A stretch of DNA of 64,000 nucleotides from Sinorhizobium alkalisoli. GTDB lineage: Bacteria > Pseudomonadota > Alphaproteobacteria > Rhizobiales > Rhizobiaceae. The notes under the pieces are model-generated. The model made no database searches. It was given only the letters and a program-made list of their open reading frames with translations, and was not told where the DNA came from. Below, piece by piece: positions 42,584 through 52,258 of this stretch. The number at the start of each line of letters is the position of its first letter. Within the stretch, counting starts at the first letter, position 1. The stretch is from NCBI RefSeq assembly GCF_008932245.1, contig NZ_CP034909.1, positions 1,302,001 to 1,366,000 on the forward strand, in the 5' to 3' direction. The position numbers and the translations under genes are program-made.

Positions 42584-44230
42584 ATGCAATCCACAATCGT
42601 GATGGTCAATCTTTTCGGCGCTGTTGCCCTGCTGCTGTTTGGCCTTTCCCTCGTCAAGGAAGGTGTGACGCGCGCTTTCGGGGCGCGGTTGCGGGCTGGC
42701 CTCGCGCAGGGGACCGGCGGACCCTTGCGGGCATTCGCGACGGGTCTCGTTGCGACGCTCGCGCTTCAGAGCTCGACCGCTACGGCCTTGATGACCGCGT
42801 CCTTCGTCGAGAAGGGCCTGGTGCGCTCTCGCATGGCGCAGATCGTGCTGCTCGGCGCCAATATCGGGACCGCGATGACGGCCTGGATCGTTGCACTCGG
42901 GATCGGGTGGCTATCGCCGCTGCTCCTGCTTGCGGGTGTCGTCACGCACCGGATGAGCCGGTCGAGCGCGCGCCAGGGCGGCGGTTATGCGCTGGTCGGC
43001 ATAGGCTTGATGCTCCTGTCCCTCGAGCTCCTCGGAGCGGCAACGGCGCCGATGCGCGAATCGGAGGCGCTCGCCGCGTTTCTTGGCCTGCTCGACGGCG
43101 CATGGCCCGTCGCGACCATCATATCCGCCGGTCTCGCATTCGCCTCCTCTTCGAGCCTCGCCGTGGTCATGCTGGTGCTGTCGCTGTCCTCCGCCGGCGT
43201 GCTTTCGGCCGGCCTCACCGTCGCCCTGGTGCTTGGTGCGAATATCGGAGGTGCCATACCGCCTGTTCTCGCCACGCTTGGCTCAGCGCCGGCCGCGCGA
43301 CGGGTGACGCTCGGGAATCTGGTGGTGCGCAGCATTGGCTGTTTGATCGCGCTTCCGCTCGTCGGCATAAACGTGGAATTCCTGCAGAGGCTGCCTCTGC
43401 AGCCGGAGAACCTGCCCGTCGACGTCCATCTGGCCTTCAATATGGTCGTGGCGCTCGTCGCATGGCCCTTCGCCGGCATGCTCGCGCGCGCCATGGCCCG
43501 GTTCGTTCCCGATGAGGAGGCAAGCGAACTGGGACCGCGCTATCTCGACGAGGCATCACTCGAAACGCCGGCCATGGCGCTCTCCGGCGCGACACGAGAG
43601 GTCCTGCGGGTGGGAGACCTGATCGAGTCGATGCTCATGCGTGCCTCGACAGCATTCAAGAATAACGACCTGAGCGAGCTCAACGATGTGGCCCGAATGG
43701 AAAGGCAGGTGGATCTCCTGCAGCAGGAGGTAAAGATCTTCCTGTCGAGGCTCGGACGCGGCGAACCGGACGAGGAGAACGGCCGCCGTTCGATCGTGAT
43801 CATCGACTATGCCATCAACCTCGAACACATGGGCGATATCATCGAAAAAGGCCTTTGCGAGCAGATCCGCAAGAAGATCACCAACGGCCTGAAATTCTCC
43901 GAAGACGGATATCGGGAGCTGAAGAGTCTCTTCGAACTGACGATCGACAATCTCCGGATCGCCCAATCGATCTTCGTTTCGCGCAACGCCGATCTTGCGC
44001 GGCACCTGATCGAGGTGAAGGTCGACGTGCGGCACATGGAGAAGCAGTCCGCTGAGCGGCACCTGGAACGGCTGCGCGATGGTCTCGCCGAAAGCCTCCA
44101 GACGAGCTCGCTGCACCTCGACATGCTCAGGGATCTGAAGCGCATCAACGCCCATATCGCATCCGTCGCCTATCCGATCGTCGAGGAAAGCGGACTTCTG
44201 ACGGAGAGCAGGCTGCGGCCGCGGGCTTGA
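42584..44230 (+). CDS. Na+/phosphate cotransporter with C-terminal PhoU-like domain
   Basis: The 548-residue protein has two repeated Na_Pi_cotrans modules. The first has ALQSSTATALMTASFVEKGL, the QSSS-type sodium/phosphate site. The second has AFASSSSLAVVMLVLSLSSAG. A cytoplasmic PhoU-like helical domain follows (VGDLIESMLMRASTAFKNND, INLEHMGDIIEKGL). It likely takes up phosphate with Na+ or regulates uptake. It is a single gene with no Pho box visible upstream. Confidence 0.9.
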   Translation: MQSTIVMVNLFGAVALLLFGLSLVKEGVTRAFGARLRAGLAQGTGGPLRAFATGLVATLALQSSTATALMTASFVEKGLVRSRMAQIVLLGANIGTAMTAWIVALGIGWLSPLLLLAGVVTHRMSRSSARQGGGYALVGIGLMLLSLELLGAATAPMRESEALAAFLGLLDGAWPVATIISAGLAFASSSSLAVVMLVLSLSSAGVLSAGLTVALVLGANIGGAIPPVLATLGSAPAARRVTLGNLVVRSIGCLIALPLVGINVEFLQRLPLQPENLPVDVHLAFNMVVALVAWPFAGMLARAMARFVPDEEASELGPRYLDEASLETPAMALSGATREVLRVGDLIESMLMRASTAFKNNDLSELNDVARMERQVDLLQQEVKIFLSRLGRGEPDEENGRRSIVIIDYAINLEHMGDIIEKGLCEQIRKKITNGLKFSEDGYRELKSLFELTIDNLRIAQSIFVSRNADLARHLIEVKVDVRHMEKQSAERHLERLRDGLAESLQTSSLHLDMLRDLKRINAHIASVAYPIVEESGLLTESRLRPRA

Positions 44231-44372
44231 TGCTGCAGCAGGCGACCCGCGCGCGTCGCGTCATTGCGTTTTAACCGGATTAATGCGACGTGATTGGCCG
44301 ACACGGCCTTGCCGCAATAACCTGTCGGTGGACAGTCGGATCAGGCGGGCGCGCAGGAAGACATGCAGCGGT

Positions 44373-44426
44373 TCAAAGTGCTACAGCGAGCTTTGCGCGT
44401 CTGATATGACGCGCGAAACTGTTGAA
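44373..44426. repeat. RIME-like mosaic element upstream of glmU
   Basis: TCAAAGTGCTACAGCGAGCT and TTGCGCGTCTgataTGACGCGC follow the consensus of the element at 61031. The outer 3' arm is degraded. It ends about 25 bp before the glmU start, so it may lie in the 5' leader of the mRNA. Confidence 0.65.
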
Positions 44427-44448
44427 GAATACCAAGGAGAACAAGAGC

Positions 44449-45819
44449 ATGGAACGGACTTGCCTGGCGATCATCCTGGCGGCTGGCGAAAGCACGCGGA
44501 TGAAATCGGCAATGTCGAAGGTGCTGCACCCCATTGCGGGCAGGCCGATGATCGCGCATGTCGTCGACGCGCTGGCAAGCGCTTCCATTTCGGACGTGGC
44601 CCTGGTCGTCGGGCGCGACGCCGAGGCGGTCACGGCCGCGGCCGCGCATGGTGCCGCCACGGTCACTTCGTTCCTGCAGAAAGATCGATTGGGCACGGCG
44701 CATGCGGTGCTTGCCGCGCGGCAGGCCATCGAAAACGGGTATGACGATCTCCTCGTGGTCTTCGGCGACACGCCCCTGATCACCGCCGCGCCGCTCGTCG
44801 CGGCACGCGAGCGCTTGGCCGAGGGCAACGACGTCGTCGTCATCGGCTTCCAGACGGCAGAACCGAGCGGTTACGGTCGCCTGATCATCGAGGACGGAGA
44901 ACTGCTGGCGATCCGCGAGCACAAGGACGCGTCCGAAGAAGAGCGCCGCATCACCTATTGCAATGGCGGCCTGATGGCGATCGACGGCCGCAAGGCACTC
45001 GACCTTCTCGGCCGCATCGGCAATGGGAATGCCAAGGGCGAGTATTATCTCACGGATCTCGTCGAGATCGTTCGTTCGCTCGGCGGCCGCGCGATTGCCG
45101 TGGAAGCGCCGGAGGAAGAACTGACCGGCTGCAACACGCGCGCCGAGCTCGCCTCTATCGAAAGGCTCTGGCAGCAGCGTCGCCGGCACGAGTTGATGCT
45201 GGCCGGCGTCTCGATGATTGCGCCGGAAACCGTCTTTCTTTCCTGGGACACCGAGCTTGCGCAGGATGTGCTGGTCGAGCCGAATGTCGTTTTCGGTCCG
45301 GGCGTATGCGTCGAAAGCGGTGCGGTCATCCACGCCTTTTCGTATGTCGAAGGGGCGCATATTGGCGCCGGCGCGCTCGTTGGGCCCTTTGCCCGCCTGA
45401 GGCCTGGCGCGGATCTCGGTCCGAAATCGAAGGTCGGCAATTTCTGCGAGGTGAAGAAATCCGAGATCGGCGCCGGGGCGAAGGTCAACCATCTAACCTA
45501 TATCGGCGACGCCTTTGTCGGCGCCGGGTCGAATATCGGCGCCGGCACGATCACCTGCAATTATGACGGCGTGAACAAGCACGTGACCCGCATCGGCGAG
45601 AATGCCTTTATCGGTTCGAATACGGCGCTCGTGGCGCCTGTGACGATTGGCGACCGAGCGCTCGTCGGCGGCGGCAGCGTGATTACCGAGGACGTTCCGG
45701 CGGACGCGGTCGCGTTCGGCCGGGCGCGTCAGGAGGTGAAGCCCGGACGGGCCCCGGTACTGCGGGAGCGGTACGAGGCGGAAAAGGCCGCCAGGAAAAA
45801 GGCGAAGGCCGCCGAATAA
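44449..45819 (+). CDS. glmU: bifunctional N-acetylglucosamine-1-phosphate uridyltransferase/glucosamine-1-phosphate acetyltransferase
   Basis: The 456-residue enzyme makes UDP-GlcNAc for peptidoglycan and lipopolysaccharide. The uridyltransferase domain has [20 protein letters not shown] and [13 protein letters not shown]. The C-terminal left-handed beta helix has hexapeptide repeats and [15 protein letters not shown]. The ATG chosen has AAGGAG nine bases upstream. Nine more in-frame codons precede it but do not fit the family. It precedes glmS by about 250 bp, so the two steps are clustered. Confidence 0.96.
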   Translation: MERTCLAIILAAGESTRMKSAMSKVLHPIAGRPMIAHVVDALASASISDVALVVGRDAEAVTAAAAHGAATVTSFLQKDRLGTAHAVLAARQAIENGYDDLLVVFGDTPLITAAPLVAARERLAEGNDVVVIGFQTAEPSGYGRLIIEDGELLAIREHKDASEEERRITYCNGGLMAIDGRKALDLLGRIGNGNAKGEYYLTDLVEIVRSLGGRAIAVEAPEEELTGCNTRAELASIERLWQQRRRHELMLAGVSMIAPETVFLSWDTELAQDVLVEPNVVFGPGVCVESGAVIHAFSYVEGAHIGAGALVGPFARLRPGADLGPKSKVGNFCEVKKSEIGAGAKVNHLTYIGDAFVGAGSNIGAGTITCNYDGVNKHVTRIGENAFIGSNTALVAPVTIGDRALVGGGSVITEDVPADAVAFGRARQEVKPGRAPVLRERYEAEKAARKKAKAAE

Positions 45820-46065
45820 TCTCGTTAATTATTGAAACTGAAAGTGAAATCGAAGCGGATTGTCTCGCGCGATAATATCGGTACGAAGGCTTGGGGAAGG
45901 TGGCGTGCCCACCTGACGGTCACGCTGGCAGCGGGGCGGCTCGCGATCGCTGTCGTGATCTTTACGAAACTGGCGGGGCGAGGGGCGGTGATCTGAGAAT
46001 ATCCCTCGTCTCGCTCGGGTGACCTGTCGCGCCGCGTCGGCGTGGAGAAGAATGCGGAGTTTTAT

Positions 46066-47892
46066 ATGTGCGGGATTGTAGGCATCGTGGGAAGCCAGCC
46101 GGTTTCGGAGCGGCTCGTCGACGCGTTGAAGCGCCTGGAATATCGGGGCTATGATTCGGCGGGCGTGGCGACGATCAACGGCGGTGAGTTGCATCGCCGG
46201 CGCGCCGAGGGCAAGCTCGTCAATCTCGAGGCAAGGCTGAAAGAGGAGCCGCTGGCTGGTACCATTGGAATCGCCCACACGCGCTGGGCGACCCATGGCG
46301 CGCCGACCGAACGCAACGCCCATCCGCATTTCACCGCCGGCGTCGCCGTGGTCCACAACGGCATCATCGAGAACTTCGCCGAGCTGAAGAGCGAACTTGC
46401 TGCCGCAGGCGCCAAGTTTCAGACCGAGACGGATACCGAGGTCGTCGCCCAACTTCTCGCAAGCCTGCGCCGAGAGGGCATGGGACGGCGCGAGGCGATG
46501 CACGCGATGCTGAGGCGCGTCAGCGGCGCCTACGCGCTTGCCGTCCTGTTCGAAGACGATCCCTCGACCATCATGGCGGCCCGCAACGGGCCGCCGCTGG
46601 CGATCGGCCATGGCGAGGGCGAAATGTTCCTCGGCTCGGATGCCATAGCGCTCGCACCCTTCACCAATGAGATCACCTATCTGATCGATGGCGACTGGGC
46701 CGTCATCGGCAGGACCGGCGTGCATATATTCGATATCGACGGCAATCCCGTCGCGCGGCCACGCCAGACCTCCACGGCCGCCGCCTACATGATCGACAAG
46801 GGCAATCACCGCCATTTCATGGAGAAGGAAATCTACGAGCAGCCGGAGGTGATCTCCCATGCGCTCGGCCACTACGTCAATTTCATCGAGAACCGCGTGC
46901 TCCCGGCCTCCGACGTGATCGACTTCGCCAAGGTGCCGAGCCTTGCGATCTCCGCCTGCGGGACGGCCTATCTGGCTGGGCTGGTCGGCAAATACTGGTT
47001 CGAGCGCTATGCGCGCCTGCCGGTCGAAATCGACGTCGCTTCCGAGTTCCGCTACCGCGAGATTCCGCTAGCGCCGCAAGCGGCGGCGCTCTTCATCTCG
47101 CAGTCGGGCGAGACCGCGGATACGCTCGCGTCGCTGCGCTACTGCAAGGAGCATGGCCTGAAGATCGGTGCCGTCGTCAACACCCGCGAATCGACGATCG
47201 CGCGCGAGTCGGACGCCGTCTTTCCGATCCTTGCAGGACCCGAGATCGGCGTCGCCTCGACCAAGGCCTTCACCTGCCAACTCGCCGTTCTTGCCGCCCT
47301 CGCCATTGCCGCCGGCAAGGCGCGCGGCACGATCGGCGATGCGCAAGAGCAGGCGATGGTCAGGAGCCTCGCCGAAATGCCGCGCCTCATGGGTCGAGTG
47401 TTGAACAGCATTCAGCCGAAGATCGAGTCCCTGTCGCGGGAGCTCTCAAAGTGCCGCGATGTGCTCTATCTCGGCCGCGGCACGAGTTTCCCGCTCGCCA
47501 TGGAAGGCGCATTGAAGCTCAAGGAGATTTCCTACATCCATGCCGAAGGCTATGCCGCCGGCGAATTGAAGCACGGCCCGATCGCCCTCATCGACGAGAA
47601 CATGCCGGTCATCGTCATCGCCCCTCATGACCGCTTCTTCGACAAGACGGTCTCCAACATGCAGGAGGTAGCGGCCCGCGGCGGAAGGATCATCCTGATC
47701 ACCGACGAGAAGGGCGCTGCCGCCTCGACGCTCGATACGATGCACACGATCGTCCTGCCGAATGTCGACGAGATCGTCGCGCCGATGATCTTCTCCTTGC
47801 CGGTCCAGCTTCTCGCCTATCATACGGCCGTCTTCATGGGCACCGATGTGGACCAGCCGCGCAACCTGGCAAAATCGGTGACCGTGGAATGA
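46066..47892 (+). CDS. glmS: glutamine-fructose-6-phosphate aminotransferase (isomerising)
   Basis: The 608-residue enzyme makes glucosamine-6-phosphate. The start must be at MCGIVGIVG, because the Cys after Met is the catalytic nucleophile of the glutaminase. GGAG lies six bases before it. SIS domains are seen in ISACGTAYLAGLVGKYWFE, ISQSGETADTLASLRYCKE and GRGTSFPLAMEGALKLKEISYIHAEGYAAGELKHGP. The C-terminus is NLAKSVTVE as in the family. It overlaps the next gene by four bases. No GlmS riboswitch is seen, consistent with the phylum. Confidence 0.97.
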   Translation: MCGIVGIVGSQPVSERLVDALKRLEYRGYDSAGVATINGGELHRRRAEGKLVNLEARLKEEPLAGTIGIAHTRWATHGAPTERNAHPHFTAGVAVVHNGIIENFAELKSELAAAGAKFQTETDTEVVAQLLASLRREGMGRREAMHAMLRRVSGAYALAVLFEDDPSTIMAARNGPPLAIGHGEGEMFLGSDAIALAPFTNEITYLIDGDWAVIGRTGVHIFDIDGNPVARPRQTSTAAAYMIDKGNHRHFMEKEIYEQPEVISHALGHYVNFIENRVLPASDVIDFAKVPSLAISACGTAYLAGLVGKYWFERYARLPVEIDVASEFRYREIPLAPQAAALFISQSGETADTLASLRYCKEHGLKIGAVVNTRESTIARESDAVFPILAGPEIGVASTKAFTCQLAVLAALAIAAGKARGTIGDAQEQAMVRSLAEMPRLMGRVLNSIQPKIESLSRELSKCRDVLYLGRGTSFPLAMEGALKLKEISYIHAEGYAAGELKHGPIALIDENMPVIVIAPHDRFFDKTVSNMQEVAARGGRIILITDEKGAAASTLDTMHTIVLPNVDEIVAPMIFSLPVQLLAYHTAVFMGTDVDQPRNLAKSVTVE

Positions 47893-48386
47893 TCATCAGG
47901 CCGGAGAGGGACGACGATCGAAGCGCGATCGGCGCCGTGACGGCCGCCGCCTTCGCCGGCCACCCGCATAGTGATCAGACCGAGCCGCTGATCATCGAGC
48001 GACTGCGCGCCGGCGGCGCCTTGAGCCTCTCCCTAGTGGCGGAGGAAGCGGGGGAAGTGATCGGCCACGTCGCCTTTTCGCCGGTGACGGTCACGCCTGC
48101 GGCTGCCGGCTGGTACGGGCTGGGCCCCATTTCCGTCCGGCCGGACATGCAGGGGCGCGGTGTGGGCAGCGCCCTCATCCGCAGAGGCCTGGATATGCTT
48201 CGGGGTTCAGGTGCTGCCGGCTGCGTTCTCGTGGGCGAGCCGGGCTACTACCAAAAGTTCGGGTTTCGCAACGAGCCCGCTCTTGCCTTTCCAGGTTGTG
48301 CGCCGCAATATTTCATGGCTCTGGCCCTGACGGAAGCAATGGCTTCCGGCACGGTCGCTTTTGATCCTGCCTTCGGGCTGGGCTGA
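47889..48386 (+). CDS. GNAT-family N-acetyltransferase
   Basis: The 165-residue protein resembles the YhbS-type acetyltransferases. The acetyl-CoA site reads LGPISVRPDMQGRGVGSALIRRGLDML (R/Q-x-x-G-x-G). It continues GAAGCVLVGEPGYYQKFGFRNEPAL. The start ATG overlaps the glmS stop (ATGA), so it is translationally coupled to glmS. The acceptor is unknown. Confidence 0.85.
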   Translation: MIIRPERDDDRSAIGAVTAAAFAGHPHSDQTEPLIIERLRAGGALSLSLVAEEAGEVIGHVAFSPVTVTPAAAGWYGLGPISVRPDMQGRGVGSALIRRGLDMLRGSGAAGCVLVGEPGYYQKFGFRNEPALAFPGCAPQYFMALALTEAMASGTVAFDPAFGLG

Positions 48387-48404
48387 GGGTTGGTGGCATT
48401 GGGC

Positions 48405-49094
48405 ATGACGGACGGTTCCAAAGGCGGCATCATCGCATCGAGGCTGCGCAATTATTTCCTCACGGGGCTGATCATCTGCGCGCCCGTGGCGATCACCGTT
48501 TGGCTGGTTCGCTCCTTCATCGAATGGGCGGACAGCTGGGTGAAGCCCTATCTGCCGAGCTTCTACAATCCGGACAACTACCTGCCTGTGGCTATTCCGG
48601 GATTCGGCCTTTTGGTGGCCATCGTCGTCATCACCCTTGTCGGCTTCCTCACCGCCAATCTCGTGGGGCGAACGATCGTCAATATCGGCGAGTCGCTCCT
48701 TAACCGGACGCCGCTTGTGCGGACGATCTACAGGTCCTTGAAGCAGATTTTCCAGACGGTGCTGCAGGACCAATCCTCATCCTTCAAGACGGCCGGGCTC
48801 ATCGAATATCCGAGCCCCGGCCTCTGGTCGCTGGTCTTCATCGCCACCGACGCCAAGGGCGAGATCGCTGCCAAATTCGACGAGCGCGGCCTCGACATGG
48901 TGGCCGTCTTCTTGCCGCCGACGCCGCTCCCGACCGCCGGTTTCCTGCTGTTCGTGCCGCGCGAAAAGATCGTTCCACTGCAGATGAGCGCCGAGGACGC
49001 GGCAAAACTCTTGATTTCGGGCGGTCTTGTCGCGCCGGAATACATGCCGCTTGCGAATGCGCCGCCGCGTGCGGTCGTGCAGGAGATCGCTTGA
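48405..49094 (+). CDS. DUF502 membrane protein
   Basis: The 229-residue protein has two membrane helices near residues 20-40 (YFLTGLIICAPVAITVWLVRSF) and 65-90 (GFGLLVAIVVITLVGFLTANLVG). Then come the family signatures LNRTPLVRTIYRSLKQIFQTVL, YPSPGLWSLVFIATD and FLPPTPLPTAGFLLFVPREKI. Its role is unknown. The gene is 18 bp after the acetyltransferase and in the same operon. GTG and TTG starts a few codons upstream have poorer spacing. Confidence 0.88.
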   Translation: MTDGSKGGIIASRLRNYFLTGLIICAPVAITVWLVRSFIEWADSWVKPYLPSFYNPDNYLPVAIPGFGLLVAIVVITLVGFLTANLVGRTIVNIGESLLNRTPLVRTIYRSLKQIFQTVLQDQSSSFKTAGLIEYPSPGLWSLVFIATDAKGEIAAKFDERGLDMVAVFLPPTPLPTAGFLLFVPREKIVPLQMSAEDAAKLLISGGLVAPEYMPLANAPPRAVVQEIA

Positions 49095-49345
49095 GGCGTT
49101 AGTGACGGTCGATCTTAAAGTCTGCTCTTGGCTAGTACGAACCGGTAGCCATCGAGCACAAGGGCCGGATGGAGCGCGAGTGCCGATTGCGCTTTCTTGC
49201 TCGTCGGATTCGGACCCAGGTTAATTGGTGCCCGGTCGGGAGATTGGGGGCAGGGGTATTGGTCACACTGACAAAGTGGCGCGTCCGACTCACTTCCGCG
49301 CAACCTCGGCCGAGCTATTTTGCAGCATTCGAAATGGAGATTTGC

Positions 49346-49873
49346 ATGGCGAAGCTCTTCTTTGGAATGAACCAGTCCCTGGACGGCTATGTCGATCATC
49401 AGGAATTTGCGCCGGGACCTTCGCTCTTTCGTCACTTCATCGATCAAGTGCGCGGCCTGGCCGGCAGTATTTACGGTCGCCGTATATACGAGGTAATGCG
49501 TTATTGGGACGAAGACGCCCCTGAGTGGGGCCCGGAGGAACGCGACTTCGCGGCTGCGTGGCGGAGCCAACCGAAATGGGTCGTGTCGCGTTCGCTGAAG
49601 TCCGTGGGCCCCAACGCCACGCTCGTCGAGGATGATCTCGAGGCGGTGGTGCGTCGGCTGAAAGCCGGGTGCGCCGGCGAGATTGCAGTCGCCGGTCCGG
49701 AATTGGCGCAAAGCCTGACCGACCTTGGACTTGTCGATGAGTATCGACTCTACCTCCACCCGGTCGTGCTTGGTCACGGCAAGCCATTCTTCGCCGGTCC
49801 TCGACCGCCGCTACGCCTTGTGGCCTGCGATCAAATCGAAGACGTGATCAGGCTGACATACGTACCTGCCTAA
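49346..49873 (+). CDS. RibD/dihydrofolate-reductase-like domain protein
   Basis: The 175-residue protein has the RibD_C/DHFR fold used by YwjB/YyaP proteins: FFGMNQSLDGYVDHQEF, GSIYGRRIYEVMRYW, GEIAVAGPELAQSLTDLGLVDEYRLYLHPVVLGHGKPFF. GGAG precedes the ATG by six bases, and the ATG at 49334 is an alternative. It probably reduces a small molecule with NADPH. It converges on the kinase gene, overlapping by four bases. Confidence 0.85.
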   Translation: MAKLFFGMNQSLDGYVDHQEFAPGPSLFRHFIDQVRGLAGSIYGRRIYEVMRYWDEDAPEWGPEERDFAAAWRSQPKWVVSRSLKSVGPNATLVEDDLEAVVRRLKAGCAGEIAVAGPELAQSLTDLGLVDEYRLYLHPVVLGHGKPFFAGPRPPLRLVACDQIEDVIRLTYVPA

Positions 49874-51501
49874 TTCCGGGAATATAGCGTCCGCAAGCGG
49901 CGACCGGTCGACTGCAGCAGTTCAAACCCCTCGAACCGTTTGGCGTGATAGGCGGCGACTTCCCCGCCTTTCGGTGTGTAGACGTCGCCGATGCCGGACA
50001 TGCCTGCCATTGCTGCCTCGAGGTTCGGATGGAGGCCGCTTGCCACGGCGGCAAGCATGGCGGCGCCTAGGAGCACGGGCTCGTCCGTAGCCGGAGCCGC
50101 CACTTTGAGGCCCGTTGCATCTGCCAGGAGCTGCCTGATGATGGGGCTTCGGCCCGCGCCGCCACTGACGACAATGGTATCGACGCTGACACCTTCTGCC
50201 TGTTGGGCTTCGACGATCTGCCGCAATCCGCAGCCGAGCCCGCAAACGCCGGCCACGTAAAGCCGGATGAGCGAGTCGACGGATCGGTCCATGCTCAGCC
50301 CGGCAATGAGCGCCTTTGCCTCCGGATCGGCAAATGGCGCCCGGTTGCCGAGGAATTCGGGGACCACGTGCAGTCCGTCGGCAAGGATCGCCAAGTCCGG
50401 TTGGCCGGCGGCCATCGCGGCGGCCCGGGCGGCGAGCCATTCTGCCAGACCCATTCCGGCGGCCTCGGCCAGCCGCGCCGCTTCCGCAGAGGCCGGATGC
50501 AGCGACAGGAGATGGTCGATTGCAGCACCCGCCGCCGACTGGCCCGCCTCGTTTAGCCACAGACCCGGCACCATGGCGGAATAGTAGGGTCCCCAGACGC
50601 CCGGCACGAAGGCAGGCGCGTGCGTGGAGGTCATGGTGCAGGCGGATGTGCCGAAGACATAGGCCATCCGCGACGTCGCAGACCCGCCGTCGGCTTCGTC
50701 CTTCCAGCCGACCGTGCCGACACCTCCCGCGTGGGCATCGATCAGGCCCGCTGCGACGGGCACGCCGACCGGCAGTCCGAGCTCGGAAGCGGCCCGCGGC
50801 GTCAGGCCGGACCCCAACGCCGTTCCGGCCTCGACCACATGGCTGCCGATCCGGGCAAAATTGTCAGCCGTCAGCTCGGAAAGGCCCACGGTCCGGAAAT
50901 AGCTTTCGTCCCATCGCCGCTCGTGTCCCAGATAGGTCCATTTGCAGGTCACCGTGCAGATCGACCGGGCGAGACAGTCCGTGGCGCGCCAGGTGAGGAA
51001 ATCCGTGAGATCGAAGAAGTGCTCCGCGGCATTGAACGTCTCGGGCTTGTTTTCCTTGAGCCAGAGCAGTTTCGGCGTCTCCATTTCCGGCGAGATGCGG
51101 TTTCCGACAAAGCGCAGAACGTCATGGCGGGTGTCGTTGATCCGATTGGCCTGCCCGAGCGCACGATGGTCCATCCAGACGATGATATTGCGTTCGGGAT
51201 GGCCCAGGTCGCCGACGGGCAACGATCTTCCCCCGGCACCGATCACCACCAGCGAGCACGTGGCATCCACGCCGATGCCGGCGATGGCGTTCGGGTCGAT
51301 GCCCGATGCGCCGATGGCGCGGCGTATGCTGGCGCAAACGGCCTGCCAGATATCTTCCGAAGATTGCTCGTAGAGGTCCGGCCCGTCGCTGAAGAGGGCG
51401 ATGTTCTGTTTGGCAGCGGCAAGCAGCCTGCCGGTGCTGTCGAATATCCCGGCCCGGGCGCTGGCGGTCCCGACGTCAATGCCGATCAGATAGCGGTCCA
51501 T
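49870..51501 (-). CDS. FGGY-family pentulose kinase (ribulokinase-like)
   Basis: The 543-residue protein has the FGGY fold: GIDVGTASARAGIFDSTG (phosphate-1), IGVDATCSLVVI, VWMDHRALGQANRIN, AGLIDAHAGGVGTVG (catalytic Asp) and VSGGAGRSPIIRQLLADATG. It resembles the D-ribulose/L-ribulose kinases with the long linker ISPEMETPKLLWLKE. It is the last gene of the sugar-alcohol operon and should phosphorylate the pentulose made by the upstream dehydrogenase. The stereochemistry cannot be told. Confidence 0.88.
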   Translation of the reverse strand: MDRYLIGIDVGTASARAGIFDSTGRLLAAAKQNIALFSDGPDLYEQSSEDIWQAVCASIRRAIGASGIDPNAIAGIGVDATCSLVVIGAGGRSLPVGDLGHPERNIIVWMDHRALGQANRINDTRHDVLRFVGNRISPEMETPKLLWLKENKPETFNAAEHFFDLTDFLTWRATDCLARSICTVTCKWTYLGHERRWDESYFRTVGLSELTADNFARIGSHVVEAGTALGSGLTPRAASELGLPVGVPVAAGLIDAHAGGVGTVGWKDEADGGSATSRMAYVFGTSACTMTSTHAPAFVPGVWGPYYSAMVPGLWLNEAGQSAAGAAIDHLLSLHPASAEAARLAEAAGMGLAEWLAARAAAMAAGQPDLAILADGLHVVPEFLGNRAPFADPEAKALIAGLSMDRSVDSLIRLYVAGVCGLGCGLRQIVEAQQAEGVSVDTIVVSGGAGRSPIIRQLLADATGLKVAAPATDEPVLLGAAMLAAVASGLHPNLEAAMAGMSGIGDVYTPKGGEVAAYHAKRFEGFELLQSTGRRLRTLYSRN

Positions 51502-51504
51502 TGC

Positions 51505-52233
51505 CTAGAGGTCCACGGTCAAGGGCAGGATCACGAGGTCGCGGATGGTGACCGTGCGGGGACGGCTGAGCATGAAAAGCACCGCGTCGGCGACTTCCTT
51601 CGGCTGCATCAGACTGCCATTGGCAAGGGCTTCCTCCATTTTCGCCTTGGGCCAGTCGTCGAGGAGCGCGGTGACCACGGGGCCGGGCGCAACGGCTCCG
51701 ACGCGAATGCCGTGCGGCGCGACCTGACGGCGGACCGTATGGACGAAGGCCTGCACCGCGAATTTCGAGGCGGTGTAGATCGGTTCCCAGACGACCGGGA
51801 CGATCCCGGCTATGGAACTGGTGAGGATGATGTCGCCGCCCTTCTGTTCGATCATGTGCGGCAGCACTGCCCGAACTGAGCGGAAAGCCGCATTGATGTT
51901 GAGATTGAGCATGCCGTCCCAGGCATCCGGATCGCCTGTCGCAACCTCGCCGCCGATATAGGCGCCGGCATTGGCGTGGAAAATGTCGAGGCCGCCGGCC
52001 CCTTCGAGGATGCGTTCGGCCATGCCGTCGACCGCCCGCGCATCCATCAGGTCGATCACCAGCGGGATCGCCCTCGGCCCGAGTTCGGCGCAGAGTTGCA
52101 TGAGCCGCTCTTCCGCCCGGTCGATCAGCACGACCGTCGCATCCGCGGCGATGAGCGAGCGGGCGCATTCCAGGCCGATGCCGGAGGCAGCGCCCGTGAT
52201 GGCCGCAACCTTGCCTTTCAGTTCGTCGTTCAT
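51505..52233 (-). CDS. SDR-family ribitol 2-dehydrogenase-like oxidoreductase
   Basis: The 242-residue classical short-chain dehydrogenase has the cofactor motif TGAASGIG near residue 14 and an NAG-like motif [10 protein letters not shown]. The catalytic set Ser-Tyr-Lys is seen as [24 protein letters not shown]. The chosen ATG has AAGGA eight bases upstream, while the more distal ATG at 52266 does not fit. The Asp of [11 protein letters not shown] suggests NAD preference. Together with the FGGY kinase it predicts oxidation of ribitol (or a similar pentitol) to a pentulose. Confidence 0.85.
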   Translation of the reverse strand: MNDELKGKVAAITGAASGIGLECARSLIAADATVVLIDRAEERLMQLCAELGPRAIPLVIDLMDARAVDGMAERILEGAGGLDIFHANAGAYIGGEVATGDPDAWDGMLNLNINAAFRSVRAVLPHMIEQKGGDIILTSSIAGIVPVVWEPIYTASKFAVQAFVHTVRRQVAPHGIRVGAVAPGPVVTALLDDWPKAKMEEALANGSLMQPKEVADAVLFMLSRPRTVTIRDLVILPLTVDL

Positions 52234-52258
52234 GTTCGAGATCCTTCGTTCTTGTCGC

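Noticed and set aside
46015..46066. GlmS ribozyme/riboswitch upstream of glmS
   Set aside because: The leader has no feature of the glmS ribozyme core, and that element is known from Firmicutes rather than alphaproteobacteria.
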